Source: Embiotoca jacksoni (lineage: Eukaryota; Chordata; Actinopteri; Embiotocidae). From it: DNA of 64,000 nucleotides. Position numbers and translations under genes: made by a program. The stretch is taken from contig JAKOON010000100.1 of the NCBI GenBank assembly GCA_022577435.1, positions 62,001-126,000 on the forward strand, given 5' to 3'. Shown in pieces: positions 51,395 to 61,748 of the stretch. The notes under the pieces were generated by a model. That model saw nothing but the letters and a program-made list of their open reading frames with translations. It was not told the DNA's origin and ran no database searches. Within the stretch, counting starts at the first letter, position 1. Every line of letters begins with the position of its first letter.

Positions 51395-53071
51395 CTAGAT
51401 GTTGAGTCCGTCTTCCAGCAGAGTGTTGGAGCTCGGTCGAGATCCTCGCCGGCTGTGTTGGTGCTCTCTGTCACTTCCTCTCCTCTCTCTGTCACTTCCT
51501 CTCCTCTCTCTGTCACTTCCTCTCCTCTCTCTGTCACTTCCTCTCCTCTCTCTGTCTCTGTCACTTCCTCTCCTCTCTCTGTCACTTCCTCTCCTCTCTC
51601 TGTCTCTGTCACTTCCTCTCCTCTCTCTGTCACTTCCTCTCCTTTCTCCATCCTCCTCCTCCTCCTCCTCTTCACCTCCTGCCCTCTCAAACTTCCTCCT
51701 GGCGCTCTCCACCCTGCCCCCTCGCGTCTCCTCGTGTCCCTTCCTGTGGTGACTCCTCTTCGACTCCTCCCTCCTGGTGGTTTCGTGACCTCGATGCGAC
51801 TCTCTCCTCACGTGATCTTCTCTCTTCGTGCCCCTCTCTTCTGTACTTTTCTCCATCTCGGCTCTCCAGTCCTTCACCCCTCTCTCCTCCTCTCCTCTCC
51901 TCCTCCAGCTCTCCGTCCTGTCGCTCTCTCGGCAGCTTCCTCGCTTCTCGTCGGCTCCTCTCGTCTCACCTTTGCTTCCTCCGTCTCGGTGTTTGTCGCT
52001 CCTGCCGCTGTGACTCCTCGTACTCCCGCTTTCCACCTGTTTATTTGGAGTTTTCCATTCAGTCTTCGTCCCTCCTTCGTCCTCCCCGCTGCTCCTCTTC
52101 CTCCTCTCGCTGTGTGTTTTTACACTCCTGTTGTCTTCCTGCTCTTTTCCGGTTTTATTTTTCTCCTTTTCTGTCCCTTCTGCTGTCACCTTGTCTCTCC
52201 TACTCTCCTCTTTCTCTTTTCCAGCTGTTATTTTGTTCTCCGTTTCTTTGTCTTTTTTGCTTCCCTTCTGTGGTTGTTCTTTTAAAACTTCCTCTTTAGC
52301 AGCATTCTCCCTTTTCTGCTCCTTTTCCTCACCAGGAATCGTCTCTAATTTGGACTCAAACTCACGTTCTCCTTCCTCCTTTTCCTCTTTCGTTTCCCTA
52401 CTTTCCTCCATCTCCTCCTCTTTCTCCTTCTTTTCCTCTGCCTCTCCCTTTTCCTTCACCCTCTTCTCCTCTCCTTTCTTCTTCAGTTTCACATTTTCTT
52501 TCTCCATCTCTTTAATCTTCTTCTCCTCCTCCTCCTCCACCTTCTTGTCCAGTTTCTCCTCCATGAGGTCCAGCTCCTTCTCCAGCTCGGCCAGCTTCTT
52601 CGGGTCGGACTCCAAGTCGTCTTCGACCTCCACCTCCACCTCCTCGATCTCCTCGTACTCCTCCACCTCGATGCCGTCCATGGTCTTCTGCAGCTGCGTC
52701 TTCACCTTGTTCAGCTCCAGGAGGCCGTCCTGGAGGTCTTTACATACGTCCCTGATCTTGGCGGCGAATTTGGTCTTGGCGCCCTTGCGCAGCTCGTGGG
52801 AGTCTTTGGCGAGGAAGAAAACGTCCAGAGCCAGAAAGAGCGCCGACATGACGCCGGTGGTGACGCTGATGGCCTGAGCGGCTTTGGCGGCGCCGCCTGC
52901 GGCTCCCAGAATCTGCACGGTGCTGACGAGCTTGTCGGTGTTGATCATCAGAGCTTTCCCAGCGCGGCCTCCCTCCTTCATCACATGTTTAATGTTGTGG
53001 TTCATGGCCTTTTTGGCAGCACTTTCAGAGTATTTCTCAAAGTCCCACTCCTGCAGGGTGTCCATACCTTC
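51395..53071 (-). CDS. Apolipoprotein L-like terminal exon, distal copy (B) with ERRGSDR repeats
   Basis: A 1,677-nt open exon after a TTGTAG acceptor (AG at 53073-53072), 558 residues then TAG at 51397-51395. It starts EGMDTLQEWDFEKYSES. The first ~115 residues match the C-terminal part of APOL proteins, with a hydrophobic segment (TGVMSALFLALDVFFLAKDS) and KGAKTKFAAKIRDVCKDLQD. Then come an acidic/Lys-rich coiled-coil stretch (about 120-250) and a Ser/Arg/Glu/Lys-rich disordered region. Near the end is a tandem array of ERRGSDR units, absent from copy A, followed by the shared DGLNI tail. The acceptor phase (0) matches the donor of the APOL core exon at 59563, so it can serve as an alternative last exon. 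It may also be a decayed duplicate that is never spliced, but its frame is fully open. Confidence 0.75.
   Translation of the reverse strand, partial: EGMDTLQEWDFEKYSESAAKKAMNHNIKHVMKEGGRAGKALMINTDKLVSTVQILGAAGGAAKAAQAISVTTGVMSALFLALDVFFLAKDSHELRKGAKTKFAAKIRDVCKDLQDGLLELNKVKTQLQKTMDGIEVEEYEEIEEVEVEVEDDLESDPKKLAELEKELDLMEEKLDKKVEEEEEKKIKEMEKENVKLKKKGEEKRVKEKGEAEEKKEKEEEMEESRETKEEKEEGEREFESKLETIPGEEKEQKRENAAKEEVLKEQPQKGSKKDKETENKITAGKEKEESRRDKVTAEGTEKEKNKTGKEQEDNRSVKTHSERRKRSSGEDEGGTKTEWKTPNKQVESGSTRSHSGRSDKHRDGGSKGETRGADEKRGSCRESDRTESWRRRGEEERGVKDWRAEMEKSTEERGTKREDHVRRESHRGHETTRREESKRSHHRKGHEETRGGRVESARRKFERAGGEEEEEEEDGERRGSDRERRGSDRDRERRGSDRERRGSDRDRERRGSDRERRGSDRERRGSDRERRGSDREHQHSRRGSRPSSNTLLEDGLNI
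51464..51647 (-). repeat. Coding 21-bp minisatellite (ERRGSDR)8
   Basis: Eight GSDR-containing units, mostly 21 bp (ERRGSDR) with two 27-bp variants (ERRGSDRDR). All keep the exon in frame, and the array is open in other frames too (for example RGEEVTE). The terminal exon at 56691-58205 lacks it, so it arose or expanded after the exon duplication, or was lost from the other copy. Confidence 0.93.
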
Positions 53072-53663
53072 CTACAACACGCAGAGAGACAAGACAGACG
53101 GTCAGCAAGGAGGAAATCTTTATCACTAATATCCCTCCTTTCACGGGGTTTCTTACAATGAATGACGTTTAATTTCAAAGACAAAACCGTGGACCAAATA
53201 ACAAGAATTATTCTGATCTTATGCTGTCATGTTTGTTACATTATGTACCAATATTAATTTACAAGTTGTCTAGAAAGTAGGTCATTACTGAGGTGAAAAA
53301 AAAAAAAATATCATACAGAATCACTTAACATGGAGGTGAAAATCTGACAGGTATATTTCTGTAAAAACAGAAGTTTAGGCTGGAATATATTTCAAATTGC
53401 AGATGAAGTTTTCAAAATCTCATTTCATTTCTTACATTTCAGGTGTCTACACTAATAAATTAGGTATTTAACAGGCGGATTTGTTGACTGACAGACAATT
53501 TATCAAGTAAAATTATGAAGCAGGAAATGTGTTAAAACTGTAGAGTTTCTCAAATGTGAACTGAATATCTGAGTTTCAGACTGTTGGTGGAAGATGTGCC
53601 CTTTGCGAGGCCGTTTTTCATCAGTTAGACATTTTATAAACCAAATGTTTATCTAAGCGGTAC

Positions 53664-54072
53664 AAACAGACGACCTGCTGATTTAAGAAGCATGGAAGAG
53701 CTCAAGTGAAGCTCCAATAAAATCCCATTTAAGTGAATAAAGATGAGTAAACATACTTGGTCCACTCTATTTACAAAGAATAAATAAAAACAATAAAAGA
53801 TGGAAACCCGCTGTCTCAGAGCGCAAGGCTTTGAACAAATATTATATTTATATATATATTTATATTGTAAAAAAACAGACGACCTGCTGATTTAAGAAGA
53901 ATGGAAGAGCTCAAGTGAAGCTCCAATAAAATCCCATTTAAGTGAGTAAACATGAGTAAACATACTTGGTCCACTCCATTTACAAAGAATAAATAAAAAC
54001 AATAAAAGATGGAAACCCGCTGTCTCAGAGCGCAAGGCTTTGAACAAATATTATATTTATATTATAAAAAGC
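53664..54072. repeat. 209-bp direct tandem duplication at the unit junction
   Basis: 53664-53872 is repeated almost exactly at 53873-54072, sharing AAGAGCTCAAGTGAAGCTCC and the following AT-rich stretch. It lies where the two larger duplication units meet. Confidence 0.9.
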
Positions 54073-55989
54073 AAAACTAGAAAAAAAAAAGAGTGGGACT
54101 TCATGAGATGACACACGATCCATGACCTGTTTTATAGTCGATCTTCTGTCCTCTGTCTCCCCCCAGTGGTGATCAGCTGTTACAGCTCACAAAACATTCA
54201 CCGAAATCTGAAATCGGCCTTTTAAAAGCCCCCAAAACCCGCTCGTTGTTTTTGTTAAGTCCTACGTTTTTGTTTAGTTTTGTACGCGTGAAGGCAAAAA
54301 AAACTATGGTGGAGGGGAAATTAGCGGCGATTTCCATCCCACCATGCACTTCAAAGACGGAAAAGAAGACAAAATTCACTTCACTGTCACTTGATAATTT
54401 ATTTGTCCAATAAGAAACCAGCACCGTAAGAAAAGAGTGTTTACCCGTATAAAAATACAAACTGCGTACGTATAAAACCTCGGACACACCGGCGGTAAAG
54501 ACAGGTGATAAGTGTAGCGTTTTAAAGAAGTGCTCATGTTCAACCTGAGAGCAGCGACAGACGTGGAGACGACGACGTCTGGTTAAAGTGCAAAAGTTCG
54601 TAACAGTTCGGTAGATTTCCAAAGCGGGTTTTTGTCGTAGCTCAAATATAACGACAAGCAGTCAAACTGGCCCTTTTTTTTTAGTACAAAATACAAACAA
54701 ACATCTTGTAAACGACACGACACGCAGCATGTTCATAAAAAAAAAAGAAAAGGTACGATACAGAGTTAAAACAGTCCCATTAGTTTTACCCTGAAACACC
54801 AATAATAAAGAAAGTAACTGAAACCGTGTAGAATAACAGGTTTCAGAAACAAACTGCGCTTGAAGCTTTTTTTTAAAAAACAAAAAACTTTAAAGTGATG
54901 CATTAACAACACTGATCCAAAGTTTTGCGTCAACGACGATGTGCAAACTGCATTTTATAGTAAATTGGACGTTTGTTCGCAGCTGCTTTGTGGCACAAAA
55001 CAAAACAAAAGTCACAGTTTTTACAGAAGCAGCAAAAGCTTCGGCGTTCAGCGGTAAAAGAAAAGATCTGAACGCGTCTGTCTGAACAATATCCACATGA
55101 AGAGGCTTTAAAAGGCCGTTTCACCCACATTTGAACTAAACATGCTGATCTTGTAGTTTTCTACTGACGCGGATGTGATTTGAATCTGTGTTGCTCACAG
55201 CAACTGTGTTTCTGTCAGTTGGGATAAATAATAGGTGAGGCATTTCTGCAGTGAAAACTTGACCTACACATGAAAAACTGCTTTTTGAGACATGATTTTT
55301 CAAAGCTGCGAGGAATGAAAATGATTCATTCAGCCGCTTCGTGTCCAGACGTAGAGGCGTCTTTAAACCTGCAGATAAAACAATCTGCACGGTTGTTGTT
55401 GTTTTTTTTTTCTTCTGTGGTTTGGTTGAAGACAGTTTTACACAACTATAGCTGAAATCAATCTCTATTTACTACGTAGTGCACCAGTTTTACTGGCCTC
55501 CCTTTTTATTTTTGTATCGACCACAGAGTGCTCTCGAAAAACCAAAAAGTAGACAGTACGGTTTGTTCATTGGTGTCCGTTAACAATCCCATAATACACT
55601 GCTGCGTCACTGATGATGCAGGATGTTGGCGGTTTATTATGGAGGGAGTCGTAACTGAGTGAATGAGGCTTTAACAGCTTTTATATTAACAAGCTAATAT
55701 TTACCCATCAGCATTAACATAATGTAAAGTGCAGCTGAGGCTGATGGGAGGTCATTGTTTGCTGTTGTTGATTATTGTTTACTGTCATGTGCAATAACTT
55801 AACTTGACAATTTAATACTCTTTCTCGTCGTAATTATACTTTTTTTTTGTTTAATTCCAGGATTTATGGCTTTTTTTGGCGGGTATTTATTTTCCATATT
55901 TTAACGTTTTAGGTATTCATGAGATGTATTTGGATTTATTTTGTACTGGACAGTAGCAGCATTTTTGCAGTCAAGACAAGTTTCCCTGC

Positions 55990-56135
55990 GGTTCCATTAA
56001 AGTCTTATCTTAGACCTGATGGTGGCGCTAGAGTCAGAGGATCACAGAGGTCATTAGAAATATCATCTATCAATAATTAATGTCCACCGAACAGCTGTTG
56101 AGACATTTCAGTCTGAAGCAAAGCGGCGGATCGAT
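55990..56135 (-). repeat. Teleost interspersed repeat, inverted copy
   Basis: Reverse-oriented relative of the repeat at 47050-47200. It sits in the segment after terminal exon copy A that has no counterpart next to copy B. Confidence 0.55.
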
Positions 56136-56690
56136 GAGCAGGAAGTCATCCCTCGCGCCGAAAACACCAAAATACACAATAAACCGATCTGAAATGACGG
56201 GTTGTAGTTTCGCCGTCTAAACGTTAATAAACACGTCGGTGAGTGGATTTTGTTCCGCAGTAAAGTTGATGTCATTTCAACATTGGCGGCGCATCGTCAC
56301 CGATTTCAGTCCCCGTCATGAGAACTCACTGAATGTGGCTCATTTTTCAATCCTCAACACAGAAATGATGAACCCAGCAGCTCCCTGCTGGGTTCGGTGA
56401 ACTTGCTACAGAAACGTTTCTGTATTTTAGAAACTGAAGCGATCGCGAGGACAAGATCCCGTCAAAGCTCATCACGTGTGCTGTTGCATTATCAGCTTAT
56501 CGGGTATTTGAAGGGGCCGAATTAGCTGTTAGCAGCTCCGGTTCGTGACGCAATCGTGGAGGTACGCGCAGCTTCCACTGGATCACCGGGATGCCGCAGA
56601 CAAAACTAAAACTGTGATGAAACTCGGGGAACTTCTGCAGTGGATTTGGGTAACTTGAGACCTCAATGGTTTTCGGTCTGAACGTTAAAA

Positions 56691-58205
56691 CTAGATGTTG
56701 AGTCCGTCTTCCAGCAGAGCGTTGGAGCGCGGCCGAGATCCTCGCCGGCTGTGTTGGTGCTCTCCGTCTCTCCTCCGACTCTCTCCGCCCTCCTCCTCCT
56801 CTTCACCTCCTGCCCTCTCAAACTTCCTCCTGGCGCTCTCCACCCTGCCCCCTCGCGTCTCCTCGTGTCCCCTCCTGTGGTGACTCCTCTTCGACTCCTC
56901 CCTCCTGGTGGTTTCGTGACCTCGATGCGACTCTCTCCTCACGTGATCTTCTCTCTTCGTGCCCCTCTCTTCTGTACTTTTCTCCATCTCAGCTCTCCAG
57001 TCCTTCACCCCTCTCTCCTCCTCTCCTCTCCTCCTCCAGCTCTCCGTCCTGTCGCTCTCTCGGCGGCTTCCTCGCTTCTCGTCGGCTCCTCTCGTCTCAC
57101 CTTTGCTTCCTCCGTCTCGGTGTTTGTCGCTCCTGCCGCTGTGACTCCTCGTACTCCCGCTTTCCACCTGTTTATTTGGAGTTTTCCATTCAGGCTTCGT
57201 CCCTCCTTCGTCCTCCCTGCTGCTCCTCTTCCTCCTCTCGCTGTGTGTTTTTACACTCCTGTTGTCTCCTGATCTGCTCTTAACGTCTTCCTGCTCTTTT
57301 CCGGTTTTATTTTTCTCCTTTTCTGTCCCTTCTGCTGTCACCTTGTCTCTCCTACTCTCCTCTTTCTCTTTTCCAGCTGTTATTTTGTTCTCCGTTTCTT
57401 TGTCTTTTTTGCTTCCCTTCTGTGGTTGTTCTTTTAAAACTTCCTTTTTAGCAGCGTTCTCCCTTTTCTGCTCCTTTTCCTCACCAGGAATCGTCTCTAC
57501 TCTGGACCCAAACTCACTTTCTCCTTCCTCCTTTTCCTCTTTCGTTTCCCTACTTTCCTCCATCTCCTCCTCTTTCTCCTTCTTTTCCTCTGACTCCCCT
57601 TTTTTCTTCACGCTCTTCTCCTTTGAATTTTCTTTCTCCATCTCTTTAATCTTCTTCTCCTCCTTCTCCTCCACCTTCTTGTCCAGTTTCTCCTCCATGA
57701 GGTCCAGCTCCTTCTCCAGCTCGGCCAGCTTCTTCGGGTCGGACTCCAAGTCGTCTTCGACCTCCACCTCCACCTCCTCGATCTCCTCGTACTCCTCCAC
57801 CTCGATGCCGTCCATGGTCTTCTGCAGCTGCGTCTTCACCTTGTTCAGCTCCAGGAGGCCGTCCTGGAGGTCTTTACATACGTCCCTGATCTTGGCGGCG
57901 AATTTGGTCTTGGCGCCCTTGCGCAGCTCGTGGGAGTCTCTGGCGAGGAAGAAAACGTCCAGAGCCAGAAAGAGCGCCGACATGACGCCGGTGGTGACGC
58001 TGATGGCCTGAGCGGCTTTGGCGGCGCCGCCTGCGGCTCCCAAAATCTGCACGGTGCTGATGAGCTTGTCGGTGTTGATCATCAGGGCTTTCCCAGCGCG
58101 GCCTCCCTCCTTCATCACATGTTTAATGTTGTGGTTCATGGCCTTTTTGGCAGCACTTTGGGTGTATTTCTCAAAATCCCACTCCTGCAGGGTGTCCATA
58201 CCTTC
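56691..58205 (-). CDS. Apolipoprotein L-like terminal exon, proximal copy (A)
   Basis: A 1,515-nt open exon, 504 residues, following acceptor TTGTAG (AG at 58207-58206) and ending TAG at 56693-56691. It is nearly identical to the exon at 51395-53071 over the APOL-type N-terminal part (differences such as YTQS for YSES, LIST for LVST, FLAR for FLAK). It has a hydrophobic segment (SALFLALDVFFLARDS), an acidic coiled-coil-like stretch and a charged Ser/Arg-rich tail. It differs by a DVKSRSG insertion and by lacking the ERRGSDR array, and ends DGLNI like copy B. It is the first terminal exon met after the core exon, so it is the default partner. The long antisense open frames across it come from its purine-rich composition. 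Confidence 0.85.
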   Translation of the reverse strand, partial: EGMDTLQEWDFEKYTQSAAKKAMNHNIKHVMKEGGRAGKALMINTDKLISTVQILGAAGGAAKAAQAISVTTGVMSALFLALDVFFLARDSHELRKGAKTKFAAKIRDVCKDLQDGLLELNKVKTQLQKTMDGIEVEEYEEIEEVEVEVEDDLESDPKKLAELEKELDLMEEKLDKKVEEKEEKKIKEMEKENSKEKSVKKKGESEEKKEKEEEMEESRETKEEKEEGESEFGSRVETIPGEEKEQKRENAAKKEVLKEQPQKGSKKDKETENKITAGKEKEESRRDKVTAEGTEKEKNKTGKEQEDVKSRSGDNRSVKTHSERRKRSSREDEGGTKPEWKTPNKQVESGSTRSHSGRSDKHRDGGSKGETRGADEKRGSRRESDRTESWRRRGEEERGVKDWRAEMEKSTEERGTKREDHVRRESHRGHETTRREESKRSHHRRGHEETRGGRVESARRKFERAGGEEEEEGGESRRRDGEHQHSRRGSRPRSNALLEDGLNI

Positions 58206-59562
58206 CTACAACACGCAGAGAGACAAGACAGACGGTCAGCAATTGGGTCGGCCGATTCAAATCCATCTTAACTTGAGTAATTCAATATGAATTCATTAAA
58301 TCCCAAGATTGACCTTTTAGCCACATAACATTCGGACGGCCCACTCGTTTTAACGTGGAGTTTTAACGGCATCGACTTCCTCGTCCACAGTGCTAAAGTT
58401 TACGTTTCTACTCATGCGAGAGGTCTGTGGAAAACTACGATTCTTGCGATTCGATTAACTATTTCAAGATACAATCGCCTCAGCAGGTTCAGCGAACAGC
58501 TTTGTCAGACCACCACCGCACAAAATGACGATTACAGTATTGACGTAACTCACCTATAAAGTGTCATAGTCCCACAATGATCCGACAACAAACAGCCTGG
58601 TCAAGTCCGCAAAGGTTGAGGAAATACAATCCAAAACACATTATTACATCCATAATACACACGATCCACTGTTGCGTGATTTGAAACTTCCCGGCAGGCG
58701 TTCTTCATTTTCTGCATAGTTGGCAGTAAAGTCAGAAAGCCTCTTTCCACTGCTGGTTTGATCGACATCTCACTGAGCCAATAGGAGCTTCCATATCTTG
58801 TCCCCAGGCTACCATAGCCAGCCAGAGTCGGTATCGAGCGAAGGTGTCCGATCCAGCCAGTCGGAAGTCACGTGAGCGATGATTGACGCTTCGTAAAGCC
58901 AATAAGATTCTGAACACGAGTATATGCAACTTCAGTGGGCGGGGTTTATACCAGAAACAAAGAGTATTTTATGGTTGTTGTTGTTGTTGAATAAAAAGTG
59001 CATAGAGGTAACTGCTTTAAGGTCTGTTCTTAATGTAAACATTCATATTTTTAATAATGCACTGTTAGAGGGTTCCTGGTACAATTTACACAAACAAGTT
59101 CTCCAAGTCTGTTTCACATCCAAGCAAAATTGGTATTGTAACTGAAATATCCCGAACCAAACCGAAATGATATCAAATCAAATCAAATCGACACAGAAAT
59201 TCATCAAGTAAAATTATAAAGCAGGAAATGTATCAAAACTGTTGAGTTTCTCACACGTGAACTGAATATCTTTGAGTTTTAGTGAACGACGTCACCTTAT
59301 GATGGCCATTTTTCATCAGTTAGACATTTCACAGACGAAATGTTTAACTATATAACAGTAAAAACAGATGATCTGTTCATTTGAAAAGAAACCCTGACAT
59401 ACACAGCATGAACCCTTTTTTCCATTTAGCCTCTTTCTGTGCTGTTATTCGTCCACCTCGACCTCTGACCTGTCAGACGCCACCAGATAGAGATTTTTGG
59501 CAGAGCAGTAAACCGTCAGAAGCTTAACGGTTCAAGTTAAAAAGTTAAAAACATTTCCTCAC
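58206..59562 (-). other. Apolipoprotein L-like intron before terminal exon A
   Basis: Includes two CCAAT motifs (58778-58782, 58899-58903), a GC box with TTTATA (about 58936-58949), and the block homologous to 53510-53690. No coding exon was recognised; short frames at 58732-58929 and 58924-59145 have no supporting features. Confidence 0.5.
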
Positions 59563-59977
59563 CTGCACGAACTCCATACACTCTCGGATGTCTTTGATCT
59601 CCTCCTGGTAGCCCTGGATCATCTTCTCCACCTTCTTACGGTCCATGTTGGAGTGCACCGCGTCGGTGATGTTGGCGGTCGCCGACGTGATGCTGCCCGC
59701 CGTCGCCACGCCGATCCCCACCGCCGTCACGATAATGGAGGCGCCGAACGTGAAAGGCGCCAGGATGAGCCCGGTGATCGTGGCCACGCTGCCCGCCACG
59801 CTGGCCACGCCGCCGCCCACGGCGGCCTTCACCGTCTTCTTGTGGAACTGATCGGCGGCGTCGGCCAGAGCCACGAGCTCCAGGATGCGGTGCTGCAGGG
59901 ACGCCCCCTGCTGGTTGAAGAGACGCACAAAAAGACGGGCCGCCATGTAGACGCGATCGGCCGCCTGCTCCATCGCC
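59563..59977 (-). CDS. Apolipoprotein L-like core exon (hydrophobic hairpin)
   Basis: A 415-nt exon; acceptor CTCCAG at 59979-59978 and donor CAG|GTGAGG (GT at 59562-59561). It enters in phase 2 (AT from the exon at 60193 plus G makes ATG) and leaves in phase 0. It encodes AMEQAADRVYMAARLF..., an amphipathic helical start, then a Gly/Ala-rich double hydrophobic segment (TITGLILAPFTFGASIIVTA, then GIGVATAGSITSATA) and a helix (VEKMIQGYQEEIKDIRECME). This Gly-rich hairpin is the hallmark of APOL proteins, which insert into membranes. The conserved family function in fish is not established, so only membrane association is inferred. The sequence to the right of 59977 is intron although it stays open. 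Confidence 0.88.
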
Positions 59978-60192
59978 CTGGAGACACACGGGAACGATGA
60001 CCACATGACATGAGGCACCGTGGAGACGTTTGGTTTGTCAAGTTTAATCATTAAGTCCTTCAAATATTTAAATTGACAGGAAAATTAGAAGTGCAAAAAT
60101 TACTTTACTAAATCTCCCAGAATCCCAAATATGACATCAACTGAAAAACTATTTCAAACAAACAAACAAACAAATAAACAAACTGTATTTAC

Positions 60193-60878
60193 ATTTGCTC
60201 ATCCCCCTCCGTGAAATTAGAAGTCTCCGTCCACTCCGTCCAACCTGGCAACCAGCAGCACAAATAACACAATTAGTAATTAGTACTATTTGTGCGTGTG
60301 TGTGTGCGTGCGTGTGCGTGTGCGTGTGTGTGTAAATGCAGGCTGTGATTTCCACACTTTCTGCTGGTGAAGCAGTTAAAATAAATGAACAAACAGTTCA
60401 AACTTTACTTTTTTTAAATGAATGGTTCAAACTAACCTTTGACCGTGTTCCACCAATCCATCAGCTCATCACTTTCCTGAAAACAACGACCTGTGTTACT
60501 TCACAGACAACTTATTGTTTAAATAATACTTTTCCAAGTTTTATTAAGATAAACAAAATTCATAGTGTGATGATGGAAATATTCCAAACTTGTTGGTGTA
60601 TTGATGTTTCATCTTTATCTTATCGGATTAACAGTATGACACACGTTACATGTTTAACTTTCACGTCATCATCGACACTGATGACTGTAAAAGAGTTCGT
60701 TAAAACACTTATTTTGTTGCAATTGTTTGTTGTTAATTAAATATTTTTCCGTTTTTTTTAAATTTTATATCATCGAGAATATCATTATCGCAGAAATAGC
60801 GTGTTATTATTTAGGGGCCCATGTCTCCACTGATGGTACACACACACACGCACACGCACACACACGCACGCACACACA

Positions 60879-60919
<41 letters not shown>

Positions 60920-61748
60920 AACATGAGAACACTGAAACACACCGGCTCAGCTACAGCGGGGTTGCCTTCAGTCGGATAAGCTGCCATCTCCACAGGCTCA
61001 ACCTCCACCGTGTTCTCCTGCAAAACAAACAATAAGTCAACTTTAACACCGAGATCAGTCAGTTCGGCTCGTCTATTCATTATTATTTTTTAAAATCCAT
61101 CCCGTTAGAAACATTGGCAACTTCTTAAAGAATAACAACATTTGAATATTTCTACCTGCGCTTCGTTCAGCTCCTGCAGCTCCACTGCCTCCTCAATGAG
61201 GGGCATCTTATCTGAACTCTGAGGAGGAAAAAACTGAGTATTATTGTGTAATGATCTAATAACTTTCGCGCTAAAAAAAAAAATCAACTCAGATTTAAAG
61301 TAAATGAAACTGATTTGTCAGCGTTTGTCTTGAAAGGGTGAAAACGCGAGTAACGACAAAGGAAAAAAAAGGCATCTGACAGCAGTACATACCTGTGAAG
61401 CCGCATTGACGTTGAGAGTTTTCTTGACTCGGAATGACACAACCTGCAAAAAATAAAGAGAGAAAGATTTTATTAGTTTGACAAGAAGGAAATCCTCAAA
61501 CAGAGAAAATGTTTGTGACTTTAACTACATAAAAACTGAACCCTCTTTGTTGGGAGTTGACGCTAGAAGTATAAATTTATGTTATTGAATATGTTAAAAC
61601 TCTGATTTGCTGCTTCTCTTCATCGTGTCTGTGGATGCTTGTAAAGTGAACGACGTCTCACTCGTCTTTTCTTCTTTATGGTCCTCCTGCGTCTCAGGCC
61701 TGCGCCTCCCGGCACCACCGCTGCCGCTGACTCCGCCTCTTCACTTTC
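60193..61748 (-). CDS. Apolipoprotein L-like middle exons (six small exons)
   Basis: Minus-strand exons in transcript order: 61748-61662 (ESEEAESAAA...IKKKRR, 29 aa), 61443-61393 (VVSFRVKKTLNVNAASQ, 17 aa), 61218-61156 (SSDKMPLIEE..., 21 aa), 61017-60943 (ENTVEVEPVEMAAYPTEG..., 25 aa), 60476-60437 (ESDELMDWWNTVKG) and 60244-60193 (WTEWTETSNFTEGDEQM). The first four are phase 0 at both ends; the last two shift phase 1 then 2, and join the core exon to give EQMAMEQAAD. The acidic then tryptophan-rich segment before the hydrophobic core matches the usual layout of vertebrate APOL proteins. Each boundary has AG and GT. Exon 61662 uses a purine-rich donor (CGA|GTGAG) and exon 60437 a GTTAGT donor, both weaker than the rest. 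Confidence 0.8.
60839..60914. repeat. (CA)n microsatellite
   Basis: CA repeat with CG interruptions, in the intron between exons 60943 and 60476 of the apolipoprotein L-like gene; it begins 29 nt after the donor at 60943. Confidence 0.95.

Larger units (their letters stand above)
53072..56690 (-). other. Non-coding sequence between the two terminal exons
   Basis: Intron or 3' flank depending on which terminal exon is used. It holds the 209-bp tandem duplication, the 3'-flank block homologous to copy B, a stretch at about 55080-56680 without counterpart next to copy B, and a teleost interspersed repeat near 55990-56135. Candidate minus-strand poly(A) signals for copy A (TTTATT on the plus strand) include 55633-55638 and one near 55887. 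No conserved reading frame is seen. Confidence 0.6.
50480..59390 (-). repeat. Tandem segmental duplication carrying the terminal exon
   Basis: Two units in the same orientation: about 54000-59390 (with exon 56691-58205) and about 50480-53700 (with exon 51395-53071). Matching anchors include a downstream block (50930-51330 with 54500-54990, both containing GTTCAACCTGAGAGC), the exons themselves, the short intron segment upstream (53072-53105 with 58206-58240), and an upstream block (53510-53690 with 59210-59390, both containing TTTTTCATCAGTTAGACATT). Exons are nearly identical, flanks clearly diverged. Boundaries are approximate. Confidence 0.82.

Noticed and set aside
51355..51690. Minus-strand frame reading repeated RGEEVTE
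   Set aside because: An alternative frame of the 21-bp minisatellite, which is open in more than one frame; the ERRGSDR frame is continuous with the APOL-like exon.
51399..52877. Long plus-strand frames opposite the terminal exon copy B (up to 276 codons, Ser/Leu/Pro-rich)
   Set aside because: They are antisense shadows of a purine-rich Glu/Lys/Arg exon; the minus-strand product has recognisable APOL sequence and correct splice sites.
56695..58290. Long plus-strand frames opposite terminal exon copy A
   Set aside because: Same explanation; composition-driven antisense openness, mirrored in copy B.
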